A stretch of DNA of 48,083 nucleotides, from the NCBI GenBank assembly GCA_029261965.1, contig JAJDAH010000199.1:1-48083 (forward strand). Reading direction: 5' to 3'. Shown here piece after piece: positions 21,437 through 29,919 of this stretch; the stretch's first letter is position 1; each line of letters begins with the position of its first letter. The position numbers and the translations under genes are program-made. This stretch comes from Polyangiaceae bacterium (GTDB taxonomy: Bacteria; Myxococcota_A; Polyangia; Polyangiales; Polyangiaceae). The notes under the pieces were generated by a model. The model made no database searches and had not been told where the DNA came from. It worked only from the letters and a program-made list of their open reading frames with translations.

Positions 21437-21489
21437 AGTCGCTGCGAACGAATCATCGTTTCGCCCCACGAAGCCCCCGGAGAAAAAAA

Positions 21490-21867
21490 GTGAAGCTTCA
21501 CCAGTATTCGATCCTCGGAATCGTCGCCGCCGCAGTTCTGACGTTTGCCGCCTGCTCCGACAGTGGAAGCGGCGACAGCGACTCGGGGCACGACGATGGC
21601 CACGGCATGGACCGACCGGCAGAGTGCAACAGCCTCATCGACGCCTGCCACTCGAAGGACGACGGTAACCCCGGGCCGATCAACACCTGCCACGAGCCCG
21701 GACACACCGGCACGAAGGCGGAGTGCGAGGCGGCCATCGCCGACGGCTGTATCGCCACGTGCGAAGCCGCACCCGATGTAGCCGGAATGCACATGATGCA
21801 CGGCGCAGCCGGAGGTCACGGCATGGCTGGGGGCCACGGAATGGCTGGCGGCGCCGGCGGCACTTGA
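21490..21867 (+). CDS. Small His/Met/Cys-rich lipoprotein
   Basis: A 125-residue exported protein of unknown function. Signal peptide KLHQYSILGIVAAAVLTFAAC with lipidated Cys22, then an acidic Ser/Gly stretch. The mature part has six Cys (ECNSLIDAC, NTCHEPG, ECEAAIADGC, ATC) and ends in His/Met-rich repeats of GGHGMAGGHGMAGG after GMHMMHG. His, Met and Cys clusters of this kind suggest metal binding, perhaps copper; that is inference. The start is GTG 21490, with GGAG seven bases before it. The in-frame sequence further upstream is not protein-like. Confidence 0.75.
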   Translation: MKLHQYSILGIVAAAVLTFAACSDSGSGDSDSGHDDGHGMDRPAECNSLIDACHSKDDGNPGPINTCHEPGHTGTKAECEAAIADGCIATCEAAPDVAGMHMMHGAAGGHGMAGGHGMAGGAGGT

Positions 21868-21925
21868 GCTGAGTCCGAGTGCAGGCGAAGGCCGCGTTCG
21901 CCGACCGGGCGGGCGCGCGACGCGT

Positions 21926-22918
21926 CTAGCGGCGGTACTCCACCTCTGGCGGTGTGGGGTCGGGGTTGCGCACGCAACGAAAGCCGAGACCGGGAACTCG
22001 ATAGGTGTACTTCGAAGCCGCCCGGTACTTCACCCGAAGGCCGCTGGCGCTGCGGTTCCAACCCCCACCGCGAAGCACCCAGACTTTGCACCCGTGTCCG
22101 AGGTCGGGGTTGTCCACGGGATGCGGGTCCGTCACGGGTCCCTTCGGGAACGGAATGGAGCAGTCGCTCGTCCACTCCCAGACGTTGCCCCCCATGTCGT
22201 AAAGCGCTCCCGTCGGCCACTCGGTGCGCCCCTGGGGATGGCTCTTCACCTCGCTCGTGCCGCCACCGCGGCAACCGTGGTTGCCCGCCGGATCCGTCTG
22301 CGGAGAGCCCCCGGGGGTGAAGTCCGCCAGCTCGTTCTCGCAGGTGGGTTCTTCGTTGCCCCACGGATACTTGCGATCGTCTCCGCCGCTCGCCGCCCAC
22401 TCCCACTGCGCCTCGGTCGGCAGCGCTTTTCCAAGCTTGTCGCAGTAAGCCGTCGCGCTCGAGTGATTGACCATGTTGATGGGGTGTTTCTCGCGCTGAC
22501 CTCGGTAGCTCTTTCGCATGTTCGAGTTGACGTCGCCGAGCTGCGGCCGCTCACACCCCTCGCTGTCCACGCAGCGACGGTATTCCGCGGTCGTCACCTC
22601 GGCCTCGTCCATGCAGAACGGCTTGGAGAGAATCACGGTGTGGCGTTGGCTGTCGGTCCGAGGGTCGCCCTCACCCATCGTGAAACCTTTCGCACCGGTC
22701 GGCGGGATGTAGACCTCACCCGCGAGGCAATTCGGTTGGCACTCGCCGGCGACACATTTCTCGATGCTGAAACACGGCGGGTTGCAGACCGGCTCGGCCA
22801 CGGCGCTCGCGGTCGCGCTCGTCGACGGCACAGCCGAGGCAGCCGGAGCATCTACGACGGCGACGTCGCTTTCGCGACACGATGCGAGCAGGAGCCCAAG
22901 AGCGAGCAGTCTTCTCAC
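21926..22918 (-). CDS. SUMF1/formylglycine-generating-enzyme-like lipoprotein
   Basis: A 330-residue protein. Signal peptide MRRLLALGLLLASC (Cys14 lipidated), a linker with two Cys motifs (VCNPPC, KCVAGEC), and an FGE-sulfatase domain from about residue 70: FTMGEGDPRTDSQRH, EVTTAEYRRCVDS, ALPTEAQWEWAASGG, YDMGGNVWEWTSDC, VLRGGGWNRSA, GFRCVRN. True formylglycine-generating enzymes oxidise a sulfatase Cys; the surface-anchored myxobacterial forms are numerous and most are thought to lack that role. No sulfatase gene is near. The start is GTG 22918. It lies 49 bp downstream of the CapA-like gene on the same strand. Confidence 0.9.
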   Translation of the reverse strand: MRRLLALGLLLASCRESDVAVVDAPAASAVPSTSATASAVAEPVCNPPCFSIEKCVAGECQPNCLAGEVYIPPTGAKGFTMGEGDPRTDSQRHTVILSKPFCMDEAEVTTAEYRRCVDSEGCERPQLGDVNSNMRKSYRGQREKHPINMVNHSSATAYCDKLGKALPTEAQWEWAASGGDDRKYPWGNEEPTCENELADFTPGGSPQTDPAGNHGCRGGGTSEVKSHPQGRTEWPTGALYDMGGNVWEWTSDCSIPFPKGPVTDPHPVDNPDLGHGCKVWVLRGGGWNRSASGLRVKYRAASKYTYRVPGLGFRCVRNPDPTPPEVEYRR

Positions 22919-22967
22919 TCTTTCTTTTATCGCATCGCGGGCGACCTTTCCCGAGCGACAAATTCAG

Positions 22968-24272
22968 TTATCGAAGCTGCCCCGCGTCTCGTCGTCCCCG
23001 GGGGATCCGGTCGCTGGCCGCGTGCGGCGAGCGGCGTTTCGTCGGTGGACCCACCTTCATGCAGCTGTGCTCTCCGGGCTCGCCGACGTCGCTCCGTCCG
23101 GTCCCGACGCTGATTTGCTGCAGGTGGCGTCGAATCATGATTTCGACGGCCTTCCGCCCGCGTTCGCCCTTCGACGATAGGAGCATTGGGGTGGTGCCGT
23201 GGATGTGAAACGGGCAAACGGCCGCGTCGAGGCGACCATCGCGGTGAAACGTGAGCTTGGCGAGCAATCCGATGCCGGTCCAGCGATGGTCGCGGTGCAT
23301 GCCGAACACGAAGTTGCCCAAGCTGCGGAACGCGGGGCGATCGCCGAACCACGAGATGCCCTGCATCACGTGCGGGTGGTGACCGAGGAACGCATCGGCG
23401 CCGGCCATCATGACGGCGTTCATGATCGGCGCCGACGTCTGCATGGGCTGGTCCATGTATTCGCTGCCGCCATGGTAGCTGAAGAGCACGAGGTCGTTTT
23501 CCTTGCGGGCGCGATCGATACGCCGCCGCACCTTCTTCACGTCGGCCCACGCCACGTGGTGCCTGCCTTCGTGTCGGTTGAAGACACCCTGGTTCCAGAT
23601 CTGAGTCACCGCGAAAACGGCGACCCGCCACCCTTTGATTTCGAGGATGACCGGGTCGTAGGCCTTTTCGCCGGGCTCGGCGCTGCCTCCCGCGAATGCA
23701 ACACCGGCGCTCGTCAAGTGATCGAGCGTCTCGAGAAATGCGCTCTTTTGGTAGTCCCACGCGTGATTGTTGGCGACCGACACGATGCCGACCCCCGCGC
23801 GGGCGAGCGTCCTCGCACCACCCGGCGGCCCCGTGAACACCAAGTGATTACGAGGGGACTGAGTCTCGCCACCCTGGTCGCTGAGCGGCGACTCGAGATT
23901 GACGAAACGAAGATCGGCAGCCTTCCAAACCGGGGCGATCTCACTGAACGGGTCGTAGTCGGGATCTCGCAACACTTGCTTTCCGAGGGTCCGGCCGAAG
24001 TTCACGTCCCCACCGGCGTAGATGGTCAACGTCTTTGCCCGGTCGGGCGCTCGGGGACGGGCGACGGCGTGCGCCGCGAGCGCGTCGGCGGCGGCATCCC
24101 GCGGGGCGGCGACATCCCGCAGGGCGATGGCACCCGACGTGGCGGGCGCGGATGCGGGTGCGGCGGGGGCGAGGGCCGATGCAGGGCCGCTCTCTCCCGG
24201 CGAGCTCGGACTCGTGTCACAGCCACCGGTCGCGCATGCGACGAGAACCGCAATCATCGCGCGGCGCGACAC
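22968..24272 (-). CDS. CapA-family (PGA_cap) lipoprotein
   Basis: A 434-residue protein. Lipoprotein signal MSRRAMIAVLVACATGGC (GTG 24272; ATG 24257 would remove the positive n-region). An Ala/Pro linker runs to about residue 80. The domain then shows the metallophosphoesterase-like motifs of CapA: IYAGGDVNFGR, NLESPLSDQGG, ANNHAWDY, FSYHGGSEY, GHHPHVMQG. CapA is needed for poly-gamma-glutamate capsule in Bacillus, but the family is much wider, and no capB or capC is present. It may act on a surface polymer. The last 45 residues are basic and unlike the domain. It is divergent from the ThDP enzyme (146 bp). Confidence 0.9.
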   Translation of the reverse strand: MSRRAMIAVLVACATGGCDTSPSSPGESGPASALAPAAPASAPATSGAIALRDVAAPRDAAADALAAHAVARPRAPDRAKTLTIYAGGDVNFGRTLGKQVLRDPDYDPFSEIAPVWKAADLRFVNLESPLSDQGGETQSPRNHLVFTGPPGGARTLARAGVGIVSVANNHAWDYQKSAFLETLDHLTSAGVAFAGGSAEPGEKAYDPVILEIKGWRVAVFAVTQIWNQGVFNRHEGRHHVAWADVKKVRRRIDRARKENDLVLFSYHGGSEYMDQPMQTSAPIMNAVMMAGADAFLGHHPHVMQGISWFGDRPAFRSLGNFVFGMHRDHRWTGIGLLAKLTFHRDGRLDAAVCPFHIHGTTPMLLSSKGERGRKAVEIMIRRHLQQISVGTGRSDVGEPGEHSCMKVGPPTKRRSPHAASDRIPRGRRDAGQLR

Positions 24273-24418
24273 GGCGCGTTTGCTCGTGGAAGGCCCGATG
24301 CGTCAGCGTACGAGAAAGCAGCGCCCAAGCACCCAAAAACCGCTCGGTGTGGACGCCTCCGCGCCCGAGTGCCAGGATGCGCTCCCCTCTCAGCGACCAT
24401 GTCAGGAACGACAAGACG

Positions 24419-25975
24419 ATGAAAGGCGCCGACGCACTCGTCCAAGCCAGTGCCGCTTCAGGCCTCGAGGTTTGTTTCGCGAATCCGGGAACGACCGAGA
24501 TGGCGATGGTCGAGGCCCTCCGCCAGTCGACCGAGGTGCGAAGCGTGCTCGCGCTGTTCGAAGGAGTCGCCTCCGGCGCGGCCGACGGCTACGCGAGAAT
24601 GGCCGGCAAACCAGCAAGCGTGATGCTGCACCTCGGCCCAGGGCTGGGCAACGCCACGGCGAACCTGCACAACGCTCGCCGTGGGCAGTCACCGGTCGTC
24701 AACTGGGTCGGAGACCACACGACCTGGCTCCTGCCTCACGATCCGCCGCTGAGCTCGGACATCGACGCCATCGCCCGCGGCACATCGCGCTGGATCCGAA
24801 CCAACAAGAGCGTGGACGCGCTTCCGGGGGATGCCGTTGACGCGATCGCGGGCGCGTTCGGGCCGATCTCCGGAGTCGCCACGCTCATCCTGCCCGCCGA
24901 CTTCCTCGAGGCGACGCTTCCCGACGGCGTCGAGCTACCGAAACAGAAAGCCGCGGGTCCGGCACCCAACGCCGTCGACGACGCGGTTCTCGAGGGCATT
25001 GCAAAAAAACTTCGTGACGCCAAAAACCCCCTCGTTTTGCTCGGCGGTCCCGCTACCGGCAAAGCGGCACTGCTCGCCGGTGGCGGCATCGCCGAAGCGA
25101 CGGGCGGCAAGCTTCTGTTCGAGCAGTTTCCGCGCTGCGTGAGGCGCGAGCCCGGTGTGCCGTCGCCCGACAAGATGGGCTACATCCCGTTCCAAGCGCG
25201 CGCGCAGCTCGCCGATCACGACGTGATCCTCAGCGCGGGCGCCGGTGTGCCGGTGTGCTTCTTCGGCTACCCAGGCGAGTCGCCGTTGCTCGCCCCCGAA
25301 AGCGCCGAAGTGATCGACCTCGCCGAAGGTGGCGCCGACGTTTGCCGCTCGCTCTCGGCGATCGCTTCCCTCGTCGATGCTCAGGCACCGAAGAACGTTC
25401 CCGAGCGCGCGGTAATAGGCGACGTGAGCGGCCATCTTCAGCCGCAAACAGTTTGCGCCGCGCTCGCTCGTGCGCTGCCGGACGACGCGGTCGTCGTCGA
25501 CGAAGGCATCACATCGTCTTTGGCGCTTTATCCGGCGCTCACGGGCGCCGCGCCGCACGAGTACCTGTCGTGCAAGGGTGGCTCGATCGGCTGGGGCACT
25601 CCGGCGGCGACGGGCGCCGCCATCGGCGCGCCTGGTCGGCGGGTCGTCTGCTACGTCGGCGACGGCTCGGCCGCCTACACAATCCAGTCGCTGTGGACCC
25701 AAGCCCGCGAAGGGCTCGACGTGACCACCATCGTCATGGTCAATCGAACCTATGCCGTGCTCCAGATGGAATTGATGCGCTCAGGGGCTCCGGTCGAGGG
25801 CGCCGGCAAGCAGATGACCGAAATCGGTGGACCCGATCAGGACTTCGTCGCCCTCGCCAAAGGTTGGGGAGTTCCGGCCCGTGAGGTCCGCGATGTCGAC
25901 GCCCTCGCTAAGGCGCTGGAGGAGTCGTTCAGCACTCCGGGGCCCATGCTCATCGCCGCGGTGTTCGGCTCGTGA
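24419..25975 (+). CDS. Thiamine-diphosphate enzyme, IlvX-like (acetolactate synthase large-subunit family)
   Basis: A 518-residue enzyme with the three-part layout of the acetolactate synthase/benzoylformate decarboxylase family. The N-terminal domain has VCFANPGTTEM and LFEGVASGAADGYARM, with the catalytic Glu that activates ThDP. The C-terminal domain holds the ThDP/Mg motif GDGSAAYTIQSLWT...NR. It looks most like the short IlvX type (about 515 residues) rather than the 560-residue IlvB, and no small subunit is near. The reaction is not defined; 2-keto-acid decarboxylation is likely. ATG 24419 is taken, with AGGAA upstream. Its stop overlaps the next start (gtga), so both are translationally coupled. 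Confidence 0.9.
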   Translation: MKGADALVQASAASGLEVCFANPGTTEMAMVEALRQSTEVRSVLALFEGVASGAADGYARMAGKPASVMLHLGPGLGNATANLHNARRGQSPVVNWVGDHTTWLLPHDPPLSSDIDAIARGTSRWIRTNKSVDALPGDAVDAIAGAFGPISGVATLILPADFLEATLPDGVELPKQKAAGPAPNAVDDAVLEGIAKKLRDAKNPLVLLGGPATGKAALLAGGGIAEATGGKLLFEQFPRCVRREPGVPSPDKMGYIPFQARAQLADHDVILSAGAGVPVCFFGYPGESPLLAPESAEVIDLAEGGADVCRSLSAIASLVDAQAPKNVPERAVIGDVSGHLQPQTVCAALARALPDDAVVVDEGITSSLALYPALTGAAPHEYLSCKGGSIGWGTPAATGAAIGAPGRRVVCYVGDGSAAYTIQSLWTQAREGLDVTTIVMVNRTYAVLQMELMRSGAPVEGAGKQMTEIGGPDQDFVALAKGWGVPAREVRDVDALAKALEESFSTPGPMLIAAVFGS

Positions 25976-27489
25976 AATCTCACGCAACAATCCGGCAGGC
26001 CGCGGGCTTCGCCGCGCTCGCCCTCGGGTGCATCGGGTGCAAAAGCGACGCCGACAAGACCGCACCCGCCGCCTCCGCGGTCCAACCCGAGCCGAGCGCC
26101 GTCGGCAAAACTGCCGCTGCGGGCCCGGGGGCAAGCGACACGCCAGAGGCCAAGTCGCTCTGCAAGGTCGAGAGTCACGAGGTCATCGCCAAGAACACGA
26201 ACCAACGCACCGGCATCACCACCAAGACTCTCGATGACGGTCGCATTCTCGTCGGCATGGCCGTCGGGAACCGCCCCAACGTCGTGGTTTTCGACGGGAA
26301 AGGCGTGGCGTCGCGCCAGGGAATCGTCCAGCGCAAGGACTCCGAGCTCGCCAAGGCCATCACCAAGGCCGAGGGACGACGCGACCTGCAGCGCGTGACG
26401 CCGGTCCTCCGCGACGGTCGCATCACCGCCTACGCCGACTATCGAGACAAGTACAAGAGCGGTCGACGTCGCATCTCCTGCGGCCCGGCGGATGGCGACA
26501 CGGCGCTGCTCGAGTTCGACGGCACGCCGGTGCTCGACGAGCTCGCCGAAGAGAAGAAAGGCGCTGGGCAAGAGCCACCAAAAAAGGATCCGCCCAAGAA
26601 GATGCGAATGCGTCTTCCCAAGATGGTCGGCGCACGCCCGGCACCAGGTGCGGCGTCCGCCCCGACTCCGAAAGCTCCCGCGGAAGCCACCCTCCCCCCG
26701 CCGAAGCGAAAAGAGAAGCTGCGCGAAATTCGTGACTGCCGCACGTTCAGCGACGCTGGGGGCAAGGACGTCTGGAGCGTCGGCTCGGAGCTCGTGGGCA
26801 AGCTACAGAAGGACGGCGAGTACGAGTGGAAGATGCAGCTCTTTTCGAGGAGAGCCAACGGAAGTCGCAATCTCCTGTTCAGCACCGATCTGGGTAGCGA
26901 CCCGAAGAAGCTGCACACCCACGAAGCACCCATCGCCGAGCAGCTCGCCGACGGCTCGTTCGTTCTGACCGCGCGATACAAGGGTGGCCTCTACACATGG
27001 CTGTTGAGCCTCGAAAAGAAGCGCCGCGCCGTCCAGCCATACCGCGATGGATACCCGAGCTTGCCGCGCATGATCGCCGACGGCATGGACCACCTGGTGC
27101 TGACCTCGCACAAGGTGAAAGAAGACCGGTGGCAGATCGGTTTCATCCGCCTCACCGGCGGCGAACCTCAACTTCCGACCAAAATGACCGAGCCGACGAT
27201 CGACGTCGGTCTCGTGAGTCACGCCGAGCCCACCCTCGCCAAAGCCGGCAATCAGCGATGGCTGGCACTTCACGGTGACAGTCGGCGAAGCGGCAAGCTG
27301 TTCTTGGTTCCTGTCGACGCGAACCTCGCGTCGAGCGGTCCAAAATTCGAAGTCGAGAGTGGCGCCGTGTACGAGTCCCATGTCTTCGGCATCGAAAACG
27401 ACAAGCTACTCGTCGTGTACGTGACCCGGCCGGATGGATCCGCGCCCGAGCTCGTCGCGGACGTGCTCAGCTGCCAGGTCCCGAGCTAG
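25972..27489 (+). CDS. Large lipoprotein of unknown function, coupled to the ThDP enzyme
   Basis: A 505-residue exported protein. Signal peptide KSHATIRQAAGFAALALGC, with Cys20 or Cys23 lipidated, then an Ala/Pro linker. The rest is two beta-rich parts, around residues 65-190 and 245-500, separated by a Lys/Pro-rich hinge (PPKKDPPKKMRMR near 204). The repeated pattern of short strands with hydrophobic/Gly turns (GSFVLTARYKGGLYTWLLSL, GNQRWLALHGDSRRSGKLFLVPVD) could be a beta-propeller. I recognise no family. The start is GTG 25972, sharing four bases with the upstream stop. Confidence 0.75.
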   Translation: MKSHATIRQAAGFAALALGCIGCKSDADKTAPAASAVQPEPSAVGKTAAAGPGASDTPEAKSLCKVESHEVIAKNTNQRTGITTKTLDDGRILVGMAVGNRPNVVVFDGKGVASRQGIVQRKDSELAKAITKAEGRRDLQRVTPVLRDGRITAYADYRDKYKSGRRRISCGPADGDTALLEFDGTPVLDELAEEKKGAGQEPPKKDPPKKMRMRLPKMVGARPAPGAASAPTPKAPAEATLPPPKRKEKLREIRDCRTFSDAGGKDVWSVGSELVGKLQKDGEYEWKMQLFSRRANGSRNLLFSTDLGSDPKKLHTHEAPIAEQLADGSFVLTARYKGGLYTWLLSLEKKRRAVQPYRDGYPSLPRMIADGMDHLVLTSHKVKEDRWQIGFIRLTGGEPQLPTKMTEPTIDVGLVSHAEPTLAKAGNQRWLALHGDSRRSGKLFLVPVDANLASSGPKFEVESGAVYESHVFGIENDKLLVVYVTRPDGSAPELVADVLSCQVPS

Positions 27490-27499
27490 CGCCGAATCA

Positions 27500-28513
27500 A
27501 TGCGGATCACCATGGTAAAAAAGCGGCTCGCAAACGGCGAGCCCTGCGCGAAGTGCTTGCAAGCCGAGCAGATGCTCAAGACCCGCGGTTTGTGGGACCG
27601 CATCGACGACGTCGTTTGGGCGGACGAACTCGATCCCAACTCCGACGGCATGTTGCTCGGCAAGAAACACGGCGTCGACGTCGCGCCGTTTTTCATCGTC
27701 GAAGGGGACGACGGCGAAGAACGAATCTACGAGAGCTCGCTCAAGTTCGTGAAGAAGGAGCTAGCGGCCCCAGTCAGCCCAAGCACGTCGAAGGAGGCTC
27801 CTTCCACGGAGGACCTCGCCGCCGTCGCCGAGCACTTCGCCGAGCGAGACCCGGCGGAAATCGTGCGCTGGGGGCTCGAGCGCTACGGCGACCTCTGCAC
27901 GATCGCATTCAGCGGCGCCGAGGACGTGGTGCTCGTCGACATGGCGTCGAAAACGGGGTTGCCGTTCAGCGTGCTTTCGCTCGATACCGGTCGGCTTCAC
28001 CCGAAGACCTACCGCTTCCTGGAGAAGGTGCGGAAGCACTACGGAATCGAAATCGAGTTCGTCTATCCGCAAGCGCAGCTCGTTCAGGACCTCGTCCGCA
28101 AGAAGGGGCTGTACAGCTTCTACGAAGACGGCCACACCGAGTGCTGCAGCATTCGCAAGGTCGAGCCGCTACGGCGGGCACTTCAGCAGTACGACGCGTG
28201 GATGACCGGCCAACGACACGACCAGAGCCCAGCCACACGATCCGACCTCGTCGTCGTCGAGAAAGACGACACGCACGAAGGCAAGAGTGGAGCCCTCTCG
28301 AAGCTCAACCCCCTGGCGTTTTGGTCCAGTGACCAGGTCTGGCAATACATCCGCGAGAACGACGTTCCGTTCAACGACCTGCACGAGCGCGGGTACAAGA
28401 GCATCGGCTGCGAGCCGTGCACGCGTGCCACCCTGCCGGGGGAGCACGAACGGGCGGGGCGCTGGTGGTGGGAAGAAGCCACCAAGCGGGAGTGCGGCCT
28501 TCACACCGGATAG
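27500..28513 (+). CDS. cysH: APS/PAPS reductase (CysH) with an N-terminal thioredoxin-like domain
   Basis: A 337-residue enzyme for sulfate assimilation, reducing adenylyl sulfate to sulfite. Residues 105-337 are the reductase: AFSGAEDVVLVDMA (PP-loop-like), LDTGRLHPKTY, and the catalytic Cys332 in ECGLH. The Cys215-Cys216 and Cys304-x-x-Cys307 pairs are those that bind a 4Fe-4S cluster, so APS rather than PAPS is the probable substrate. Residues 1-90 form a glutaredoxin/thioredoxin-like domain with Cys16-Ala-Lys-Cys19 and APFFIVEGDDG. Plant APS reductases carry such a domain at the C-terminus; here it is N-terminal. ATG 27512 (MVKK) is an alternative start. A standalone gene; the other sulfate genes are not in view. 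Confidence 0.9.
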   Translation: MRITMVKKRLANGEPCAKCLQAEQMLKTRGLWDRIDDVVWADELDPNSDGMLLGKKHGVDVAPFFIVEGDDGEERIYESSLKFVKKELAAPVSPSTSKEAPSTEDLAAVAEHFAERDPAEIVRWGLERYGDLCTIAFSGAEDVVLVDMASKTGLPFSVLSLDTGRLHPKTYRFLEKVRKHYGIEIEFVYPQAQLVQDLVRKKGLYSFYEDGHTECCSIRKVEPLRRALQQYDAWMTGQRHDQSPATRSDLVVVEKDDTHEGKSGALSKLNPLAFWSSDQVWQYIRENDVPFNDLHERGYKSIGCEPCTRATLPGEHERAGRWWWEEATKRECGLHTG

Positions 28514-28541
28514 CCGAAAAAGCCTCGACTTTCCGCGGATT

Positions 28542-28556
28542 CGGCGGTAACCGCCG
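28542..28556 (+). promoter_or_regulatory. Hairpin just upstream of the UDP-glucose dehydrogenase start
   Basis: cggcgg-taa-ccgccg is a perfect six-pair stem with a three-base loop, ending five bases before GTG 28562. It covers the place where a ribosome-binding site should be, and no Shine-Dalgarno is seen. It could reduce translation or mark the end of the cysH transcript. Confidence 0.35.
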
Positions 28557-28561
28557 CTCTC

Positions 28562-29881
28562 GTGAAGGTAGCGATCGTAGGTACGGGTTACGTCGGACTC
28601 GTTGCCGGAGCCTGCTTGGCAGACTCCGGACTCGACGTCACGTGCGTCGACGTCGACGAAGAGAAGCTCGCGAAGCTGCGCCGGGGCGAGGTGACGTTTT
28701 TCGAGCCCGGGCTCGAAGAGCTACTCAAGCGCAACTGGCCGGCGCGATTGCATTTCAGCTCGAATCTCGCCGAATCGATCGAGGGTCGCGGCCTGGTGTT
28801 CGTCGCCGTGGGCACGCCACCGACGGAGGACGGGGCAGCGGACCTCTCGCATGTGCTGAGGGTGGCGGAAGACGTCGCCAAGGCGGCACAACACGACCTC
28901 GCTATCGTGCTCAAGAGCACAGTCCCCGTCGGCACCAACGAGAAGGTCAGCCAGCTCGTCGAGAGCGTCGCCAACACCCGCATCCCGGTGGTGAGCAATC
29001 CAGAGTTTCTGAAGGAAGGCGACGCGGTAAACGACTTCCTCAAGCCGGACCGCATCGTCGTGGGCACCGATGACGACGGGGCCTTCGAGCTCATGCGCCG
29101 CCTGTACGCCCCGTTCAATCGCCAGCGCAACCGGCTCATGCGTATGAGCCCGAAGAGTGCGGAGATCGTCAAGTACGCGGCCAACGCAATGCTCGCGACC
29201 AAGATTTCGTTCATCAACGAGATTGCCCATCTGTGCGACGTCGCCGGCGGCGACGTCGAAGAAGTCCGCGTGGCGCTCGGCTCGGACAAGCGCATCGGCT
29301 ACCAGTTCCTCTACCCGGGCCTCGGCTTCGGAGGCAGCTGCTTCCCCAAAGACCTGCGCGCCCTGGTGCGCACCGGCAACGAGCTGGGGGCACCGCTCAG
29401 AGTCGTCGAGGCGGCGATTGCAGCCAACATGCAACCGCTGACCGAAATGCTCAGCCACATGAAACACGACCTCGGGGGCTTGGGCGGGAAAACGATCGCC
29501 GTCTGGGGACTGTCCTTCAAGCCGAGGACCGACGACGTCCGCGAAGCACCAGCGATTCGAGCTATCGCCGAACTCGGCGCGGCAGGAGCCCGGGTCCGGG
29601 CCACCGACCCCGAAGCTCTCGAGACGGCTCGCGTACAGCTCGAAAACAGCGGCATCCGCGAAGGCGTCGAGCTCGTCGGTGACGAATACGAAGCCTGCCG
29701 GGACGCCGACGCGCTCCTCTTGTGCACCGAGTGGAGCGAGTATCGGGCGCCCGACGTGGTCCGGCTCAAAGAGTTGATGCGCGGTTGTCACATCTTCGAC
29801 GGGCGCAACATCATGGACCGCGCCGAGCTCGAAGAAGCCGGGTTCAAGTACCGCGGCGTCGGACTACCCGCGACCCGCTAG
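28562..29881 (+). CDS. ugd: UDP-glucose 6-dehydrogenase
   Basis: A 439-residue cytoplasmic enzyme that oxidises UDP-glucose to UDP-glucuronate with two NAD+. The Rossmann motif VAIVGTGYVGLVAG starts at residue 3. The catalytic Cys260 is in GFGGSCFPKD. Other family marks are VGTPP, LKSTVPVGT, SNPEFLKEGDAV, KYAANAMLATKISFINE and WGLSFKPRTDDVREAPA. Length and order are normal. The start is GTG 28562. The product feeds capsule and lipopolysaccharide sugars, and the epimerase at 40648 would use it. A hairpin overlies its 5' end, and it converges with the cytochrome-like gene. Confidence 0.96.
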   Translation: MKVAIVGTGYVGLVAGACLADSGLDVTCVDVDEEKLAKLRRGEVTFFEPGLEELLKRNWPARLHFSSNLAESIEGRGLVFVAVGTPPTEDGAADLSHVLRVAEDVAKAAQHDLAIVLKSTVPVGTNEKVSQLVESVANTRIPVVSNPEFLKEGDAVNDFLKPDRIVVGTDDDGAFELMRRLYAPFNRQRNRLMRMSPKSAEIVKYAANAMLATKISFINEIAHLCDVAGGDVEEVRVALGSDKRIGYQFLYPGLGFGGSCFPKDLRALVRTGNELGAPLRVVEAAIAANMQPLTEMLSHMKHDLGGLGGKTIAVWGLSFKPRTDDVREAPAIRAIAELGAAGARVRATDPEALETARVQLENSGIREGVELVGDEYEACRDADALLLCTEWSEYRAPDVVRLKELMRGCHIFDGRNIMDRAELEEAGFKYRGVGLPATR

Positions 29882-29896
29882 CCGAAAGCTCGAGAG

Positions 29897-29919
29897 TTGG
29901 CCGCCTATTTGGCGGTCAA
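29897..29919. terminator. Candidate bidirectional terminator hairpin between convergent genes
   Basis: ttggccgcc-tattt-ggcggtcaa forms a nine-pair stem with one G-U pair and a five-base loop. It lies 15 bp after ugd and includes the stop codon of the minus-strand gene. No T-run follows on either side, so the terminator call is tentative. Confidence 0.4.

Noticed and set aside
21926-22918. A genuine formylglycine-generating enzyme for sulfatases.
   Set aside because: It is a lipoprotein with no sulfatase gene near, and the family has many non-catalytic members in myxobacteria; the active site was not confirmed.
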